Positions 34,126-42,862 of a stretch of DNA of 64,000 nucleotides are shown piece by piece. Origin of the DNA: Metabacillus dongyingensis (GTDB lineage Bacteria > Bacillota > Bacilli > Bacillales > Bacillaceae); assembly GCF_019933155.2 (NCBI RefSeq), contig NZ_CP082944.1, positions 4,280,001 through 4,344,000 on the forward strand, given 5' to 3'. The position numbers were made by a program, and so were the translations under genes. The first letter of the stretch is position 1. The number at the start of each line of letters is the position of its first letter. Under the pieces are notes generated by a model. That model saw only the letters and a list, made by a program, of their open reading frames with translations. It had not been told where the DNA came from and ran no database searches.

Positions 34126-34941
34126 ATGCGGCTTATATCCATCTGTCCAAGCAACACAGAGCTTGCCGCCTATTTAGGCCTGACTGACGATCTTATCGCG
34201 GTCGACGATTATTCAGACTGGCCGGAACTAGTGAATAATCTGCCGCGTCTTGGACCTGACTTATCCATTAATATGGATCTGGTAGAACAACTGCAGCCTG
34301 ACCTTGTTCTAGCTTCATTAAGTGTGCCGGGTATGGAAAAAAACGTTGAAGAGCTTATAAAAAGGAATATTCCTCACCTTGTTTTAAATCCCCAATCCTT
34401 TGAGGATATAGGAAACGATCTTATGGCCGTAGGTATAGCGGCAGGTAAAGAAAAAGAAGCCAAGGCAGTTGTCTCCCGCTATTATGGGATTTTAAAGGAT
34501 TATAAAGAAAAAGCATCAAATCTTGATAACCGTCCAACTGTTTATTTTGAATGGTGGCCTAATCCGATTTTTACACCTGGTCAAGTAAACTGGCTAACTG
34601 AAATGTGTGAATTGGCAGGAGGGCGCAATAGTTTCCATGATGTGGAGCTTGCGAGTGTCCAAACCAGCTGGGATGACATTATCCGCAGAAATCCTGATCA
34701 TATTTGTCTTGCATGGGTCGGCGTTAAGCAAAGCAGAATGAAAGTCCAGCATGTCCTGAAGCGGGAATCAGCAGAAAACCTTACAGCAGTAAGGGAAAAT
34801 CGGATTCATCTTCTTGAGGAACAGCTTTATTGCAGACCATCGCCCAGACTCTTAAACGGGCTTGCGAAACTTGCTGTCATCCTTCATCGGGAACACTTTC
34901 CGCAGCCTGAAGAGACAGATTACTTAACTTCTAATACATAG
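34126..34941 (+). CDS. Cobalamin-binding-like periplasmic-binding fold protein (BtuF-like)
   Basis: A 271-residue protein of the BtuF/TroA-type helical-backbone substrate-binding family. It starts MRLISICPSNTELAAYLGLT, has PRLGPDLSINMDLVEQLQPDLV and FEWWPNPIFTPG with the trailing GGRNSF. It has no signal peptide and no lipobox, so as encoded it stays in the cytosol. No transporter gene is near. It is cotranscribed with yuiD (12-bp gap, AAGGAGGG before the ATG). The ligand is unproven. Confidence 0.85.
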   Translation: MRLISICPSNTELAAYLGLTDDLIAVDDYSDWPELVNNLPRLGPDLSINMDLVEQLQPDLVLASLSVPGMEKNVEELIKRNIPHLVLNPQSFEDIGNDLMAVGIAAGKEKEAKAVVSRYYGILKDYKEKASNLDNRPTVYFEWWPNPIFTPGQVNWLTEMCELAGGRNSFHDVELASVQTSWDDIIRRNPDHICLAWVGVKQSRMKVQHVLKRESAENLTAVRENRIHLLEEQLYCRPSPRLLNGLAKLAVILHREHFPQPEETDYLTSNT

Positions 34942-34974
34942 AAAAAGCTCAGGTACTATAACCTGGGCTTTTTC
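34941..34974 (+). terminator. Terminator of the yuiD operon
   Basis: GAAAAAGCTCAGGT (34941-34954) pairs with ACCTGGGCTTTTTC (34961-34974) with one mismatch, around ACTATA. Confidence 0.85.
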
Positions 34975-35120
34975 CACAGTTGGAATACTCATTAATTCTA
35001 AATTTTTATTATTCCTTATGATTTCAAGGTGATTCATTGAATTCTATGACTTTCAAGATTAACCACTTTCCGCTGAAATCACCTCAGGGCCGCGGGACCA
35101 ACAAGGAGTCACTGTGCTAG

Positions 35121-35819
35121 TTAACTTTTGGTTTTCGGCTTCATGTATTTTTGACGAAATGCCTGCATAGACTTATCTTCATTCAGTTTCGTCAGTTCAT
35201 TTTCAGTTAATCGTCCGTTTCCTTTTTGAACGATATATATGTCTAACGTTTTTTTGCCCCAGGATTGAAATACTTCATCAACAGTATCGTAATAAAGATC
35301 CAGTTCATTCCCCTTAATCGCTCCGCCCTTGTCTGCTACAACACCAAAGCCGTAACCCGGAATAAAAAGAATGGTTCCTATCGGAAACACACTTAAATCA
35401 GCTGCTATTGTTGAATACAAATCTCTTTTTACTTTCACTCCAGAATACGTAATACCATATTCTGGATGTTCAGGTTTTTTGCCTGTTGATTCATAGCCTG
35501 CCGTGTATCCGGTTGCTGTTACTTCTTTTTTCGGATATTGTGACCAGTTAATTTCATTTTCAAGCGACATTTGATTTAAAGAACTTCCGCTTGAAGAAAT
35601 CGCAGTTGCGACCGTTTTTTCATTGTGCAGAGATTTCGGGATAAGGCCTGTCAGCTTATAGGGATGGCTTTCACTTGCCAAGATGCCTTTGCTCCACCCA
35701 TTTATATCAGACAGATCCTTTGCCTCCACACCTGAAAAAGCTTTTAAAGTGGTACCGAGCGCTACTAGCAGTAATAGTGTCATTAATAGACGCCTTGACC
35801 AGGTTTTTGTCCTATCCAT
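35121..35819 (-). CDS. yuiC: 3D-domain peptidoglycan-cleaving protein YuiC
   Basis: A 232-residue protein with an N-terminal membrane anchor (about residues 9-27). The C-terminal 3D domain (about 100-195) begins [19 protein letters not shown]; its three conserved aspartates are in [19 protein letters not shown]. The fold is that of the MltA/Sps lytic transglycosylases, and B. subtilis YuiC is such an enzyme. It therefore probably trims glycan strands at the cell surface. Monocistronic. Confidence 0.92.
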   Translation of the reverse strand: MDRTKTWSRRLLMTLLLLVALGTTLKAFSGVEAKDLSDINGWSKGILASESHPYKLTGLIPKSLHNEKTVATAISSSGSSLNQMSLENEINWSQYPKKEVTATGYTAGYESTGKKPEHPEYGITYSGVKVKRDLYSTIAADLSVFPIGTILFIPGYGFGVVADKGGAIKGNELDLYYDTVDEVFQSWGKKTLDIYIVQKGNGRLTENELTKLNEDKSMQAFRQKYMKPKTKS

Positions 35820-35925
35820 TTACGATGTGTTCACTCCTCTCACATCAATAATCGTTTCCAAATGATAAACGAAATATTCAAGATAGAGAGGAATCCATAT
35901 TTTACAAGTTTTGATTTCTGCAAAT

Positions 35926-35953
35926 AAAAAAGATCTGTACTCTTGTACAGATC
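35926..35953 (-). terminator. Terminator of yuiB
   Basis: GATCTGTAC (35932-35940), TCTT loop, GTACAGATC (35945-35953); on the minus strand six T follow. Confidence 0.88.
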
Positions 35954-35958
35954 ACCTT

Positions 35959-36276
35959 TTAAAACATTTGATAGCCTCTTTTGCGGAGCATGTTAATAAC
36001 AATTCCGGACACAATCGCTCCGATAAAACCGCAGACCAGTATTAGAATATCTGCCAAAGCCAAAGATAGAATACGCTCTCCTAAAGATGAAAAAGATGGT
36101 CCAGGTGAGGTAAAGTATTGAGTGACTCTCACATTATCTACAATCAATATACAGACAATCGGATAGATAATAGCCATGATCCAAGACATGCGAAGCAGCA
36201 TATTCAGCAAGAAACCGATTCCAAAAAATAAAACAAAGAATAAAAGCATCGAAATTATCAATACAGGTAAAAACAA
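35959..36276 (-). CDS. yuiB: Membrane protein YuiB
   Basis: A 105-residue integral membrane protein with three hydrophobic segments (about residues 2-25, 30-48 and 72-96) and a short basic C-terminus (LRKRGYQMF). It matches B. subtilis YuiB in length and gene position. The function is unknown. It follows yuiA by 75 bp and is probably cotranscribed with it. GGAGGCGATG marks the start region. Confidence 0.88.
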   Translation of the reverse strand: MFLPVLIISMLLFFVLFFGIGFLLNMLLRMSWIMAIIYPIVCILIVDNVRVTQYFTSPGPSFSSLGERILSLALADILILVCGFIGAIVSGIVINMLRKRGYQMF

Positions 36277-36351
36277 GTCATCGCCTCCAGTACACCTATT
36301 TAAGTGTACTGAACAAGCGATATTCAGTCAATTGTAAAAAAATTGAACGTT

Positions 36352-36477
36352 TTATGAAGACTTCTTTCCTGTTCCGTTGCAGCAATCGCACGTTTCTGAA
36401 CCGCCAAGAAGCAATTGGAAATAACCTTTCCCCGAACAATATGGACATTCTTTCTTTTCAATAGCAGATGCATTCAT
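36352..36477 (-). CDS. yuiA: Small DnaJ-type zinc-finger protein YuiA
   Basis: A 41-residue gene read directly from the minus strand: MNASAIEKKECPYCSGKGYF, then QLLLGGSETCDCCNGTGKKS. Two CxxC pairs (CPYC, CDCCNG) followed by G-x-G make a single DnaJ-like zinc ribbon. AGAGGGGAG lies upstream of the ATG. Its position before yuiB matches B. subtilis yuiA. The role is unknown. Confidence 0.85.
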   Translation of the reverse strand: MNASAIEKKECPYCSGKGYFQLLLGGSETCDCCNGTGKKSS

Positions 36478-36640
36478 AATCTATTCTCCCCTCTGTCAAG
36501 TATCTCTTTTTTGATATTGAAAATACTATATCAGGTTCTTTGTAAAGGATAAAGGGAGAAAATCTCACGGGATTCTTGATGTAAGCGAATACATCAAGCT
36601 CTTCCTTCTATTTACTCAATTTTTCTTATTATTTTGAAAA

Positions 36641-37126
36641 TTATAAAAATAAGCGATATGACGTGTAACCAAACTGATCACCGGGGTTTAGACCATCTAT
36701 TTTATAAAGCATTTTCTCAAACATTTCCTCTGCAAATGACTGAAGCAGCAGGGAGGCATCCTCGTCATCCTTAAGAAAATTGGGAGGAAAAAAGGCAGCT
36801 TCAAATAACTCATCTTCCTGTACGATAATTTTTGATGAATTCGCCTTGAGTTTAAAAATAATCATATTATCGCTGATTGTACTTTGAATGACTCCTGACC
36901 GGATGCCAATAACACCCTGCACTTCAGCTTCAATTCCCGTTTCCTCATGAATTTCGCGAACAATCGCCTCATCGAGCGTTTCCCCTTCATTTACGAATCC
37001 GGCTGGAAAAGACCACTTCCCTTTTAACCCACCGTATTTCTTTTTCACGACAAGCCAGTCCCCGTTTTCATTTTCAACTACACCAGATACAGCAATCCAT
37101 ACATTCCCCCGCTTATTTGCCACCAT
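36641..37126 (-). CDS. Nudix hydrolase
   Basis: A 161-residue Nudix enzyme. The complete Nudix box GFVNEGETLDEAIVREIHEE (GX5EX7REUXEEXGU, residues about 43-65) shows it can bind Mg and cleave nucleoside-diphosphate-X bonds. Residues GKWSFPAG precede it. The substrate cannot be told; neighbours (yumB, yumC) suggest a dinucleotide such as NADH, but this is only context. Monocistronic; AGGGGAG precedes the ATG. Confidence 0.9.
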   Translation of the reverse strand: MVANKRGNVWIAVSGVVENENGDWLVVKKKYGGLKGKWSFPAGFVNEGETLDEAIVREIHEETGIEAEVQGVIGIRSGVIQSTISDNMIIFKLKANSSKIIVQEDELFEAAFFPPNFLKDDEDASLLLQSFAEEMFEKMLYKIDGLNPGDQFGYTSYRLFL

Positions 37127-37171
37127 AATCTCCCCTTTTGACTTACTATATTAAATTAGATTTTTTCGATA

Positions 37172-37208
37172 AAAAAAAAGACAAAAGCTTAGAAAGCTCT
37201 TGTCTTTT
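37172..37208 (-). terminator. Terminator of yumB
   Basis: AAAAGACAAAAGCTT (37176-37190) pairs with AAGCTCTTGTCTTTT (37194-37208) with one mismatch; on the minus strand a nine-T run follows. Confidence 0.88.
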
Positions 37209-37223
37209 ATTTTACTCTACTTC

Positions 37224-38438
37224 TTAGAAAAATTTAAATTTACCTTTTTTAACGACTAATCCTGCTCCGCCAACCATTAATAGAGCACGGTTATCAATCA
37301 TTTTTTTCATGAATGAAGCTTTTGTTCCCATAACTTTCTTGCCAAATACCATACCTACAGCGTCATCTTCGCCAAGTGAAGCAACTGTACCTTTGATGTC
37401 TGGTTTGAATTCTTCCATTTCACCCTGGTCGCGAACGGCCACAGCAATGTTTTTAGCTGCTGTAATACCCTGCTGCATAGCAATTTGAGCTGTTGGAGGA
37501 TATGGACGGTTGATTTCTTCGTTGATTACTAGAGAACAGTCGCCAATGATGAATACATCTTCATGGCCTGGTGCTCTTAAGTAAGAATCAACCTTTACAC
37601 GCCCGCGCATGTTTTCAAAGCCAGCTTCTTCAACGATGCTGTTTCCGCGCACACCTGCTGCCCATACAACTGTATCAGATTTAATTTCTTCCATTACGTC
37701 ATCTTTTGCAACAATGATGCCGTCTTCAACACATTCTTTAATGGCTGTGCCGATTTTGAATTCTACACCTTTACGCTCTAAGTGGTTTACAGCGTATTCT
37801 ACTAGCTCTGGATCAAATCCAGGAAGAGCTGTTGGAGCAGCTTCTACACAGATGATGCGTACTTTCTTATGATCAACATCGTACTCACGGCAAAGCTCAG
37901 GAACACGGTTAGCAAGCTCTCCAAGGAATTCGATGCCAGTGAAGCCAGCTCCGCCCACAACGATTGCAAGGCGCTGATCGCGCTTTACTTCTTCAGTGTT
38001 GTAAGTAGCGAATTGATATTCGATATGCTCGCGCAATTGACGCGCTGCATTAATGTTTGTAATACCGAAAGCGTACTCTTTCAAGCCTTTGATACCGAAT
38101 GTTTCTGGATGAGATCCAAGAGAAATCACTAGGTAGTCATACTCAAGCTCGCCATTTGAAAGAACAATTTTCTTTTCATCTTTGTTGATGGAAACAACTG
38201 TTTCTTTCACAAATTTTACACGGCTGTTATCAATAACATCCTTGACTTGGTATCTTGCTTTATCATGATGCAATGTACCTGCTGAAGCTTCATGAAGCCA
38301 TGTTGTTTCATAGTGATAATCATTTTTGTTAACCAGTGTAAGATCTGCTTCGTTTACACCAATCATTTTTTGAAGACGTGTAACTGCCATTAATCCGCCG
38401 TAACCTGCACCTAAAACTACTATTTTGGGCTTTCTCAA
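37224..38438 (-). CDS. yumB: NADH dehydrogenase-like (NDH-2) protein YumB
   Basis: 404 residues from the TTG at 38438. The sequence starts (M)[20 protein letters not shown], with the FAD-binding GAGYGG. An NAD-binding [16 protein letters not shown] follows near residue 165, and [11 protein letters not shown] near 290. The TTG start is preferred because GGATGTGAT, nearly a perfect Shine-Dalgarno, precedes it and the homologous protein begins at this residue. It resembles type II NADH:quinone oxidoreductases that are peripheral to the membrane. A Rex-like site lies upstream. Confidence 0.92.
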   Translation of the reverse strand: MRKPKIVVLGAGYGGLMAVTRLQKMIGVNEADLTLVNKNDYHYETTWLHEASAGTLHHDKARYQVKDVIDNSRVKFVKETVVSINKDEKKIVLSNGELEYDYLVISLGSHPETFGIKGLKEYAFGITNINAARQLREHIEYQFATYNTEEVKRDQRLAIVVGGAGFTGIEFLGELANRVPELCREYDVDHKKVRIICVEAAPTALPGFDPELVEYAVNHLERKGVEFKIGTAIKECVEDGIIVAKDDVMEEIKSDTVVWAAGVRGNSIVEEAGFENMRGRVKVDSYLRAPGHEDVFIIGDCSLVINEEINRPYPPTAQIAMQQGITAAKNIAVAVRDQGEMEEFKPDIKGTVASLGEDDAVGMVFGKKVMGTKASFMKKMIDNRALLMVGGAGLVVKKGKFKFF

Positions 38439-38548
38439 CCGAATCACATCCACCTTTTTTTTGAATTTGCTGTAAAGAATGAAATAATTTCAATACTAAT
38501 TATCTTCCGCTGCTTCACAACATTTTATTTTGTTTTGCCTAAAAAAGT

Positions 38549-38566
38549 ATGTGAAAATGTTCACTT
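38549..38566. promoter_or_regulatory. Rex-like site upstream of yumB
   Basis: ATGTGAAAATGTTCACTT contains GTGAA-N4-TTCAC, the core of the Rex operator (TTGTGAA-N4-TTCACAA; 11 of 14 defined bases). It lies about 110 bp before yumB. Rex is an NADH/NAD sensor that regulates ndh in B. subtilis, so the site makes biological sense, but it is not proven. Confidence 0.45.
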
Positions 38567-38772
38567 AACTTTTCAAAATGATACTGAAAACTCTGTGAGT
38601 AGTAATATAGAATATAAATAATGCCTATATTACATAATAGCATCTGCATTATATTTTTCAAGACCAAATTGAAGGATTAGAAACGTTAAGAATTTTACAA
38701 AAATAAAAACATTCTCTATAATAATCATATTCATCATACAAGCACATCTCTTTACTCAATTACCAGATGAAA

Positions 38773-38800
38773 TTGTTAAAGAGGTATGATATGTTATAAT
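38773..38800 (+). promoter_or_regulatory. Sigma-A promoter of yumC
   Basis: TTGTTA (38773-38778), 16 bp, TATAAT (38795-38800). The start of transcription would be near 38807. Confidence 0.7.
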
Positions 38801-38815
38801 TAAGAATTATTATCA
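38801..38815. promoter_or_regulatory. Fur-box candidate in the yumC promoter
   Basis: TAAGAATTATTATCA fits the 7-1-7 Fur motif TGATAAT-N-ATTATCA at 12 of 14 bases, the right half perfectly. It directly follows the -10 box, a repressor position. Confidence 0.5.
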
Positions 38816-38836
38816 ATTACAATCGGGGGGATATTT

Positions 38837-39832
38837 GTGAAGGAAGACACAAAAGTATACGATATTACGATCATTGGCGGCGGACCTGTCGGTTTGTTCA
38901 CTGCATTTTACGGCGGTATGCGCCAGGCTTCTGTTAAAATCATCGAAAGTTTGCCGCAGCTCGGCGGTCAGCTTTCTGCCTTATATCCTGAAAAATACAT
39001 ATATGATGTTGCAGGATTTCCTAAAGTGCGCGCACAGGAGCTGGTAAACAATTTAAAAGAGCAAATGGCCAAGTTTGAGCAGACAGTTTGTCTCGAGCAA
39101 GCAGTTGAAACGGTTGAAAAACAGGCTGACGGCGTGTTTAAATTAACAACTGATCAAGAAGTTCACTATTCTAAAACGATTATCATTACTGCAGGAAACG
39201 GTGCGTTCCAGCCCCGAAAAATTGAACTTGAAGAAGCTGCTTCATTTGAAAAAGCAAATCTTCATTACTTCATTGATGATTTAAATCAATTTGCCGGCCA
39301 GAGAGTTCTTATTTGCGGAGGCGGAGATTCTGCTGTTGACTGGGCACTTATGCTAGAGCCAATTGCTGAAAAAGTAACACTTGTTCATAGAAGAGATAAG
39401 TTCCGTGCTCATGAGCATAGTGTCGAAAACCTGAATAACTCAAAAGTTCAAGTTCTCACTCCTTTCGTTCCAAAAGAATTAACAGGTGCAGGTAATATTG
39501 AACAAGTAGTCTTAGAAGAAGTGAAAGGCGAACGCAAAGAAGTCATAGATGTTGACTCTGTCATCGTGAATTTTGGATTTGTCTCATCACTTGGCCCAAT
39601 CAAAAACTGGGGTCTTGAAATTGAGAAAAACTCAATTGTAGTTAACAGCAAGATGGAAACAAACGTTGAAGGCATCTATGCTGCGGGCGACATCTGCACA
39701 TATGAAGGAAAAGTAAAACTGATCGCAAGCGGTTTTGGTGAAGCTCCAACTGCTGTTAATAATGCGAAAGCTTATATGGATCCAAAAGCAAGAGTTCAGC
39801 CGCTTCACAGCACAAGCTTGTTTGAAAAATAA
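38837..39832 (+). CDS. yumC: Ferredoxin/flavodoxin-NADP reductase YumC
   Basis: A 331-residue thioredoxin-reductase-like ferredoxin-NADP oxidoreductase that reduces ferredoxin or flavodoxin with NADPH. The FAD motif [20 protein letters not shown] and the NADPH motif [15 protein letters not shown] are clear. There is no CxxC redox pair between them, which distinguishes it from thioredoxin reductase. [21 protein letters not shown] is the C-terminal FAD contact. It starts at GTG after GGGGGG. Essential in B. subtilis as far as I recall. Confidence 0.95.
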   Translation: MKEDTKVYDITIIGGGPVGLFTAFYGGMRQASVKIIESLPQLGGQLSALYPEKYIYDVAGFPKVRAQELVNNLKEQMAKFEQTVCLEQAVETVEKQADGVFKLTTDQEVHYSKTIIITAGNGAFQPRKIELEEAASFEKANLHYFIDDLNQFAGQRVLICGGGDSAVDWALMLEPIAEKVTLVHRRDKFRAHEHSVENLNNSKVQVLTPFVPKELTGAGNIEQVVLEEVKGERKEVIDVDSVIVNFGFVSSLGPIKNWGLEIEKNSIVVNSKMETNVEGIYAAGDICTYEGKVKLIASGFGEAPTAVNNAKAYMDPKARVQPLHSTSLFEK

Positions 39833-39881
39833 TAAGAAAATCGGATGACCTTGGTTAACACAGGTATGACAGATGCCATCC

Positions 39882-39955
39882 AGTGAGAAGCCCGGGTTTG
39901 ACATTTTTTTGGCGAAGCCGTTCAGACGGAGGAGCCAGGCGCTTCCGCTGGCCCT
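39882..39955. repeat. REP-like element remnant
   Basis: GAGAAGCCCGGGTTTGACA, a T-run and GGCGAAGCCGTTC, then GGAGCCAGGCGCTTCCGCT, match the 3' half of the REP family copies. The 5' half is missing. Confidence 0.5.
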
Positions 39956-39984
39956 TAATGTGCAAAACTTTATATTCCTACAAT

Positions 39985-40019
39985 AAAAAGAGGAAAGCGG
40001 TCTGCTTTTCCTCTTTTTT
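39985..40019. terminator. Bidirectional terminator between yumC and the repeat-protein gene
   Basis: AAAAAGAGGAAAGC (39985-39998) pairs with GCTTTTCCTCTTTTT (40004-40018) with one mismatch. Confidence 0.85.
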
Positions 40020-40041
40020 ATTGGAATAAACGCTGCATGAC

Positions 40042-40839
40042 TTACTGCTGCCAGTAATAGCTGTATGGATTGTAATAAACCGGCTGATTCCATTGCTGGT
40101 ATCTTTGGCCGCCAAACGGTATTCCGCTTTGATCACCTCCAGGAATTTGACCAAAAGGACTTCCCTGACCGTCCTGCATTCCTCCAGGTTGACCCATTCC
40201 CGGCATTTGACCGAATGGACTTCCCTGACTGCCCTGCATTCCTCCAGGTTGACCCATTCCCGGCATTTGGCCGAATGGACTTCCCTGACCGCTCTGCATT
40301 CCTCCAGGTTGACCCATTCCCGGTATTTGACCGAATGGACTTTCCTGACCGCCCTGCATTTCTTCAGATTGACCCATTCCCGGCATTTGACCGAATGGAC
40401 TTTCCTGACCGCCCTGCATTTCTCCCGATTGGCCCATTCCCGGCATTTGTCCGAATGGACTTTCCTGATCGCCCTGCATTTCTTCAGGTTGACCCATTCC
40501 CGGCATTTGACCGACTTCCTGATCGCCTTCTGTCCCGCCGTTTTGTACTTCTGATTCTTGAGGAGCCTCTTCTTCCATTTTTGGAGGTTCAGGCATCACT
40601 TCAAAGGATTTTATATCATTCACATTCGCCTGACTTGTCGTTAATTGGGGAAATGACAAAATAAACACTGCACCTGATTGTTTATCTAAGTAGAATATAA
40701 ATGCCTCTTTTTCCGTACCGTTTGTAAAGGTTAATTTTACCCATTTATATAGGCCTTCATTTAATTCATCTGTTGATGAAAGACGAAATTGATTATACAT
40801 CTGATATGGATATGGATATGGATATGGGTTGTAATTCAT
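40042..40839 (-). CDS. Tandem-repeat protein with Q/G/M/P-rich 20-residue units
   Basis: 265 residues. The N-terminal globular part (about 1-85) starts MNYNPYPYPYPYQMYNQF and has LYKWVKLTFTNGTEKEAFIF. A charged linker follows, then six exact-length 20-residue repeats (about residues 111-230, consensus QMPGMGQPGGMQGGQGSPFG) and a short Y/W/Q-rich tail (NQPVYYNPYSYYWQ). There is no signal peptide. Tyr- and Gln/Gly-rich low-complexity proteins of Bacilli are often spore-coat components; here that is only a guess. GGGAGCTTGAATA precedes the ATG. I do not recognise the N-terminal domain. Confidence 0.85.
   Translation of the reverse strand: MNYNPYPYPYPYQMYNQFRLSSTDELNEGLYKWVKLTFTNGTEKEAFIFYLDKQSGAVFILSFPQLTTSQANVNDIKSFEVMPEPPKMEEEAPQESEVQNGGTEGDQEVGQMPGMGQPEEMQGDQESPFGQMPGMGQSGEMQGGQESPFGQMPGMGQSEEMQGGQESPFGQIPGMGQPGGMQSGQGSPFGQMPGMGQPGGMQGSQGSPFGQMPGMGQPGGMQDGQGSPFGQIPGGDQSGIPFGGQRYQQWNQPVYYNPYSYYWQQ
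40150..40509 (-). repeat. Six tandem 60-bp coding repeats
   Basis: Six units of exactly 60 bp (unit borders at 40209, 40269, 40329, 40389, 40449 and 40509), each encoding QMPGMGQ...SPFG. A partial seventh (QIPGGDQSGIPFG) follows at the 3' side. Because 60 is divisible by 3, the opposite strand is also open across the array; those frames are shadows. Confidence 0.92.
40803..40826 (-). repeat. Hexanucleotide microsatellite in the repeat-protein start
   Basis: Four exact copies of GATATG (plus strand) encode the PYPYPYPY stretch at residues 5-12. It begins 13 bases from the start codon. Confidence 0.85.
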
Positions 40840-40968
40840 TATTCAAGCTCCCTTCTCTATTCACACATCCATACTATATGCCCGCTATTTGTCCTTTGTT
40901 TTTAAATTGGAACCTGAAACCTTTTTCTATTTATCCTCGACTATGTTTTCAAGGAAGGGGGAAATAGT

Positions 40969-41496
40969 GTGAAATGGAAACTAAAACTAATCTTATGTGC
41001 GGTAATTATGTCAGGCATCTTTTTAGTAAATAAAGAAAAAGGCTATGCTTGTTCATGTGCGCAGCAGCCTTCCGTTCAGTCAGAATTAGAAAACAAAACA
41101 GCCATTTTTTCAGGAAAAGTATTAAAGATCACAGGAAGCAGTCAGAAAAAAGTGTTAATTGATGTGGATCTTATCTGGAAGGGCCCTTCTCAATCACAGC
41201 TTATTGTTGAAACAGAGAGGGACTCTGCAGGGTGCGGAGTTGATTTCATTGAAGGTGAAAATTATCTTGTTTATGCATACGGAGATAAGTTTAACCTTGA
41301 GACCGGATTATGCGAACGAACAAATTTGCTCACAGACGCAGGGGATGACATAAGAAATCTCGGTGCCGGAAAAGAACCTGAAAAGCAAGTGAATCTGGAA
41401 CATCAGCTAGGAACTAATGCCATTACTTGGGGAATTATTTTTATCGCGATTCTTTTCATTTTCACTCTCTTAATGTTTTTACGGAAAAAGAAATAA
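40969..41496 (+). CDS. Membrane-anchored TIMP-like (netrin-fold) protein
   Basis: 175 residues. A signal peptide ends before CSCAQQPSV (mature N-terminal Cys-Ser-Cys after GYA). The netrin-like body has FSGKVLKI, IDVDLIWKG and cysteines at GCGVDF and LCERTNL. A C-terminal membrane helix (about 150-170) and basic tail KKK hold it at the cell surface. The CSC start, the spacing of the cysteines and the beta-barrel pattern resemble bacterial members of the tissue-inhibitor-of-metalloproteinase family. The target is unknown. GTG start after AAGGAAGGGGG. Confidence 0.8.
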   Translation: MKWKLKLILCAVIMSGIFLVNKEKGYACSCAQQPSVQSELENKTAIFSGKVLKITGSSQKKVLIDVDLIWKGPSQSQLIVETERDSAGCGVDFIEGENYLVYAYGDKFNLETGLCERTNLLTDAGDDIRNLGAGKEPEKQVNLEHQLGTNAITWGIIFIAILFIFTLLMFLRKKK

Positions 41497-41543
41497 AAAA
41501 AGACACTTCACTGGCGTTTTTTTGCCAATGAAATGTCTTTTTT
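41495..41543. terminator. Bidirectional terminator between the TIMP-like gene and yutM
   Basis: AAAAAAGACACTTCACTGGC pairs imperfectly with GCCAATGAAATGTCTTTTTT (41495-41514 with 41524-41543); T-runs on both strands. Confidence 0.8.
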
Positions 41544-41548
41544 TATAT

Positions 41549-41911
41549 TCAGCACTCTTCAGGAGTACCTGTATTCGTAGCTGTTCTGAAAGATGAACCG
41601 CATCCGCATGAAGCAATCGCATTCGGATTATCAATGGTAAATCCGCCCCCCATTAGGGACTCTTTAAAATCAATTTTTGTCCCTTTTAAAATAAGGGAGC
41701 TTTCTTTATCGACAAGCACATTGATGCCATGCACTTCAAACTGAGTGTCGTCCTCATTAGGTTCTTGTTCAAAACCCATGCCGTAAGATAAACCGCTGCA
41801 GCCGCCGCCTTTTACGCCAACGCGCAGAAAAGCCTGCTCTTCGCCGTTTTCTTTCATCATATCTTTTATCTGATAAGCTGCTGCTTCAGTAATTATTACA
41901 AAATCATTCAT
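41549..41911 (-). CDS. yutM: A-type iron-sulfur carrier (HesB/IscA family)
   Basis: 120 residues from the ATG at 41911, which has AAAGGAGG 8 bases upstream; a longer frame starting at 41941 runs through that site. All three Fe-S cysteines are there: GVKGGGCSGLSYGM and SCGCGSSF near the C-terminus. It carries assembled clusters to target enzymes, and lipoyl synthase, nearby, is a typical client. It lies downstream of dapF, with a 90-bp gap, as in B. subtilis. Confidence 0.94.
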   Translation of the reverse strand: MNDFVIITEAAAYQIKDMMKENGEEQAFLRVGVKGGGCSGLSYGMGFEQEPNEDDTQFEVHGINVLVDKESSLILKGTKIDFKESLMGGGFTIDNPNAIASCGCGSSFRTATNTGTPEEC

Positions 41912-42001
41912 TTTCTTGTTCCTCCTTTGCCAATAATCCAAAGGCTATACATAAAGTATACCCTTTCCACCCGGAACTCTCAAATGAAACACACTGCACT
42001 G

Positions 42002-42862
42002 CTATTTATCGTAAAAATAAACACCAGTACAGATGACCTCTGCTGGGCCAGTCATTAAAACATTCCCTTCTTCCGTCCAATTAATAAGGAGGTCCCCGCC
42101 GGCAAGATGGACAGTTGTATCCATTCCTCTTTTCGTATGTCCATTGAGAACAGAAGAGACAACTGCTGCACAAGCTCCTGTTCCGCATGCCTGTGTAACA
42201 CCTGAACCTCTTTCCCACACTCTGAAATGAAGTTCATTTTCGGAAGCCACTTCAACAAACTCTACATTGATGCTTTCAGGAAAAAGAGGGTCTTTCTCAA
42301 CCCTTGGTCCAAGTGTTAACACTGGAGCTGTTTCTATGCTGTCCACATAGAAAATAAGATGCGGATTTCCCATTGATACGGCTGTAGCATAATAGGTTTC
42401 GCCGGCAAATTCAAGCTGTTCATTTATTACTTTTTCATCAGGAGTGCCGGCCATAGGAATTTCCCCCCGATCAAGCTTTGGCTGCCCCATATTAATTGTT
42501 ACCCCGCGGACTTCATTATCTTTCACTTCGAGCTTTGCATGAACCAAACCTGAAAGTGTTTCAATCGAAAATTCTTTTTCATCTATCAGTTTATTCTCAA
42601 ATGCATATTTCGCAACACAGCGAAGACCATTTCCGCAGTTTTTTCCTTCAGAACCATCACTGTTAAATATCCTCATCTTTACTGGTGCTTTTTCAGATGG
42701 ACAAATTAAGATAAGTCCATCTGAACCGATTCCTGTAAATACATTGGATACTTCCTTTGCAACCTGAGGAAGTTTCGACTCTTCAATTTGCTCTTTAAAC
42801 ATATTTACATATATATAATTGTTGCCGAGTGCATGCATTTTTGTAAATTGGAATTGTTTCAT
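42002..42862 (-). CDS. dapF: Diaminopimelate epimerase
   Basis: A 286-residue PLP-independent epimerase that converts LL- to meso-diaminopimelate for lysine and peptidoglycan synthesis. Both catalytic cysteines are present: [20 protein letters not shown] (about residue 77) and [14 protein letters not shown] (about 225). The N-terminus [15 protein letters not shown] is typical, with Y where many have DF. GGGAGAACTCC precedes the ATG. Confidence 0.96.
   Translation of the reverse strand: MKQFQFTKMHALGNNYIYVNMFKEQIEESKLPQVAKEVSNVFTGIGSDGLILICPSEKAPVKMRIFNSDGSEGKNCGNGLRCVAKYAFENKLIDEKEFSIETLSGLVHAKLEVKDNEVRGVTINMGQPKLDRGEIPMAGTPDEKVINEQLEFAGETYYATAVSMGNPHLIFYVDSIETAPVLTLGPRVEKDPLFPESINVEFVEVASENELHFRVWERGSGVTQACGTGACAAVVSSVLNGHTKRGMDTTVHLAGGDLLINWTEEGNVLMTGPAEVICTGVYFYDK

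Noticed and set aside
40150..40509. CRISPR array, because of regular 60-bp spacing
   Set aside because: There are no unique spacers; the whole unit repeats and is in frame within a protein gene.
40065..40664. Long open frames on the plus strand across the repeat gene (199 and 153 codons)
   Set aside because: They arise because the 60-bp repeat unit is a multiple of three, so stops are absent in several frames. They have no ribosome binding site, and the minus-strand protein has sensible composition.
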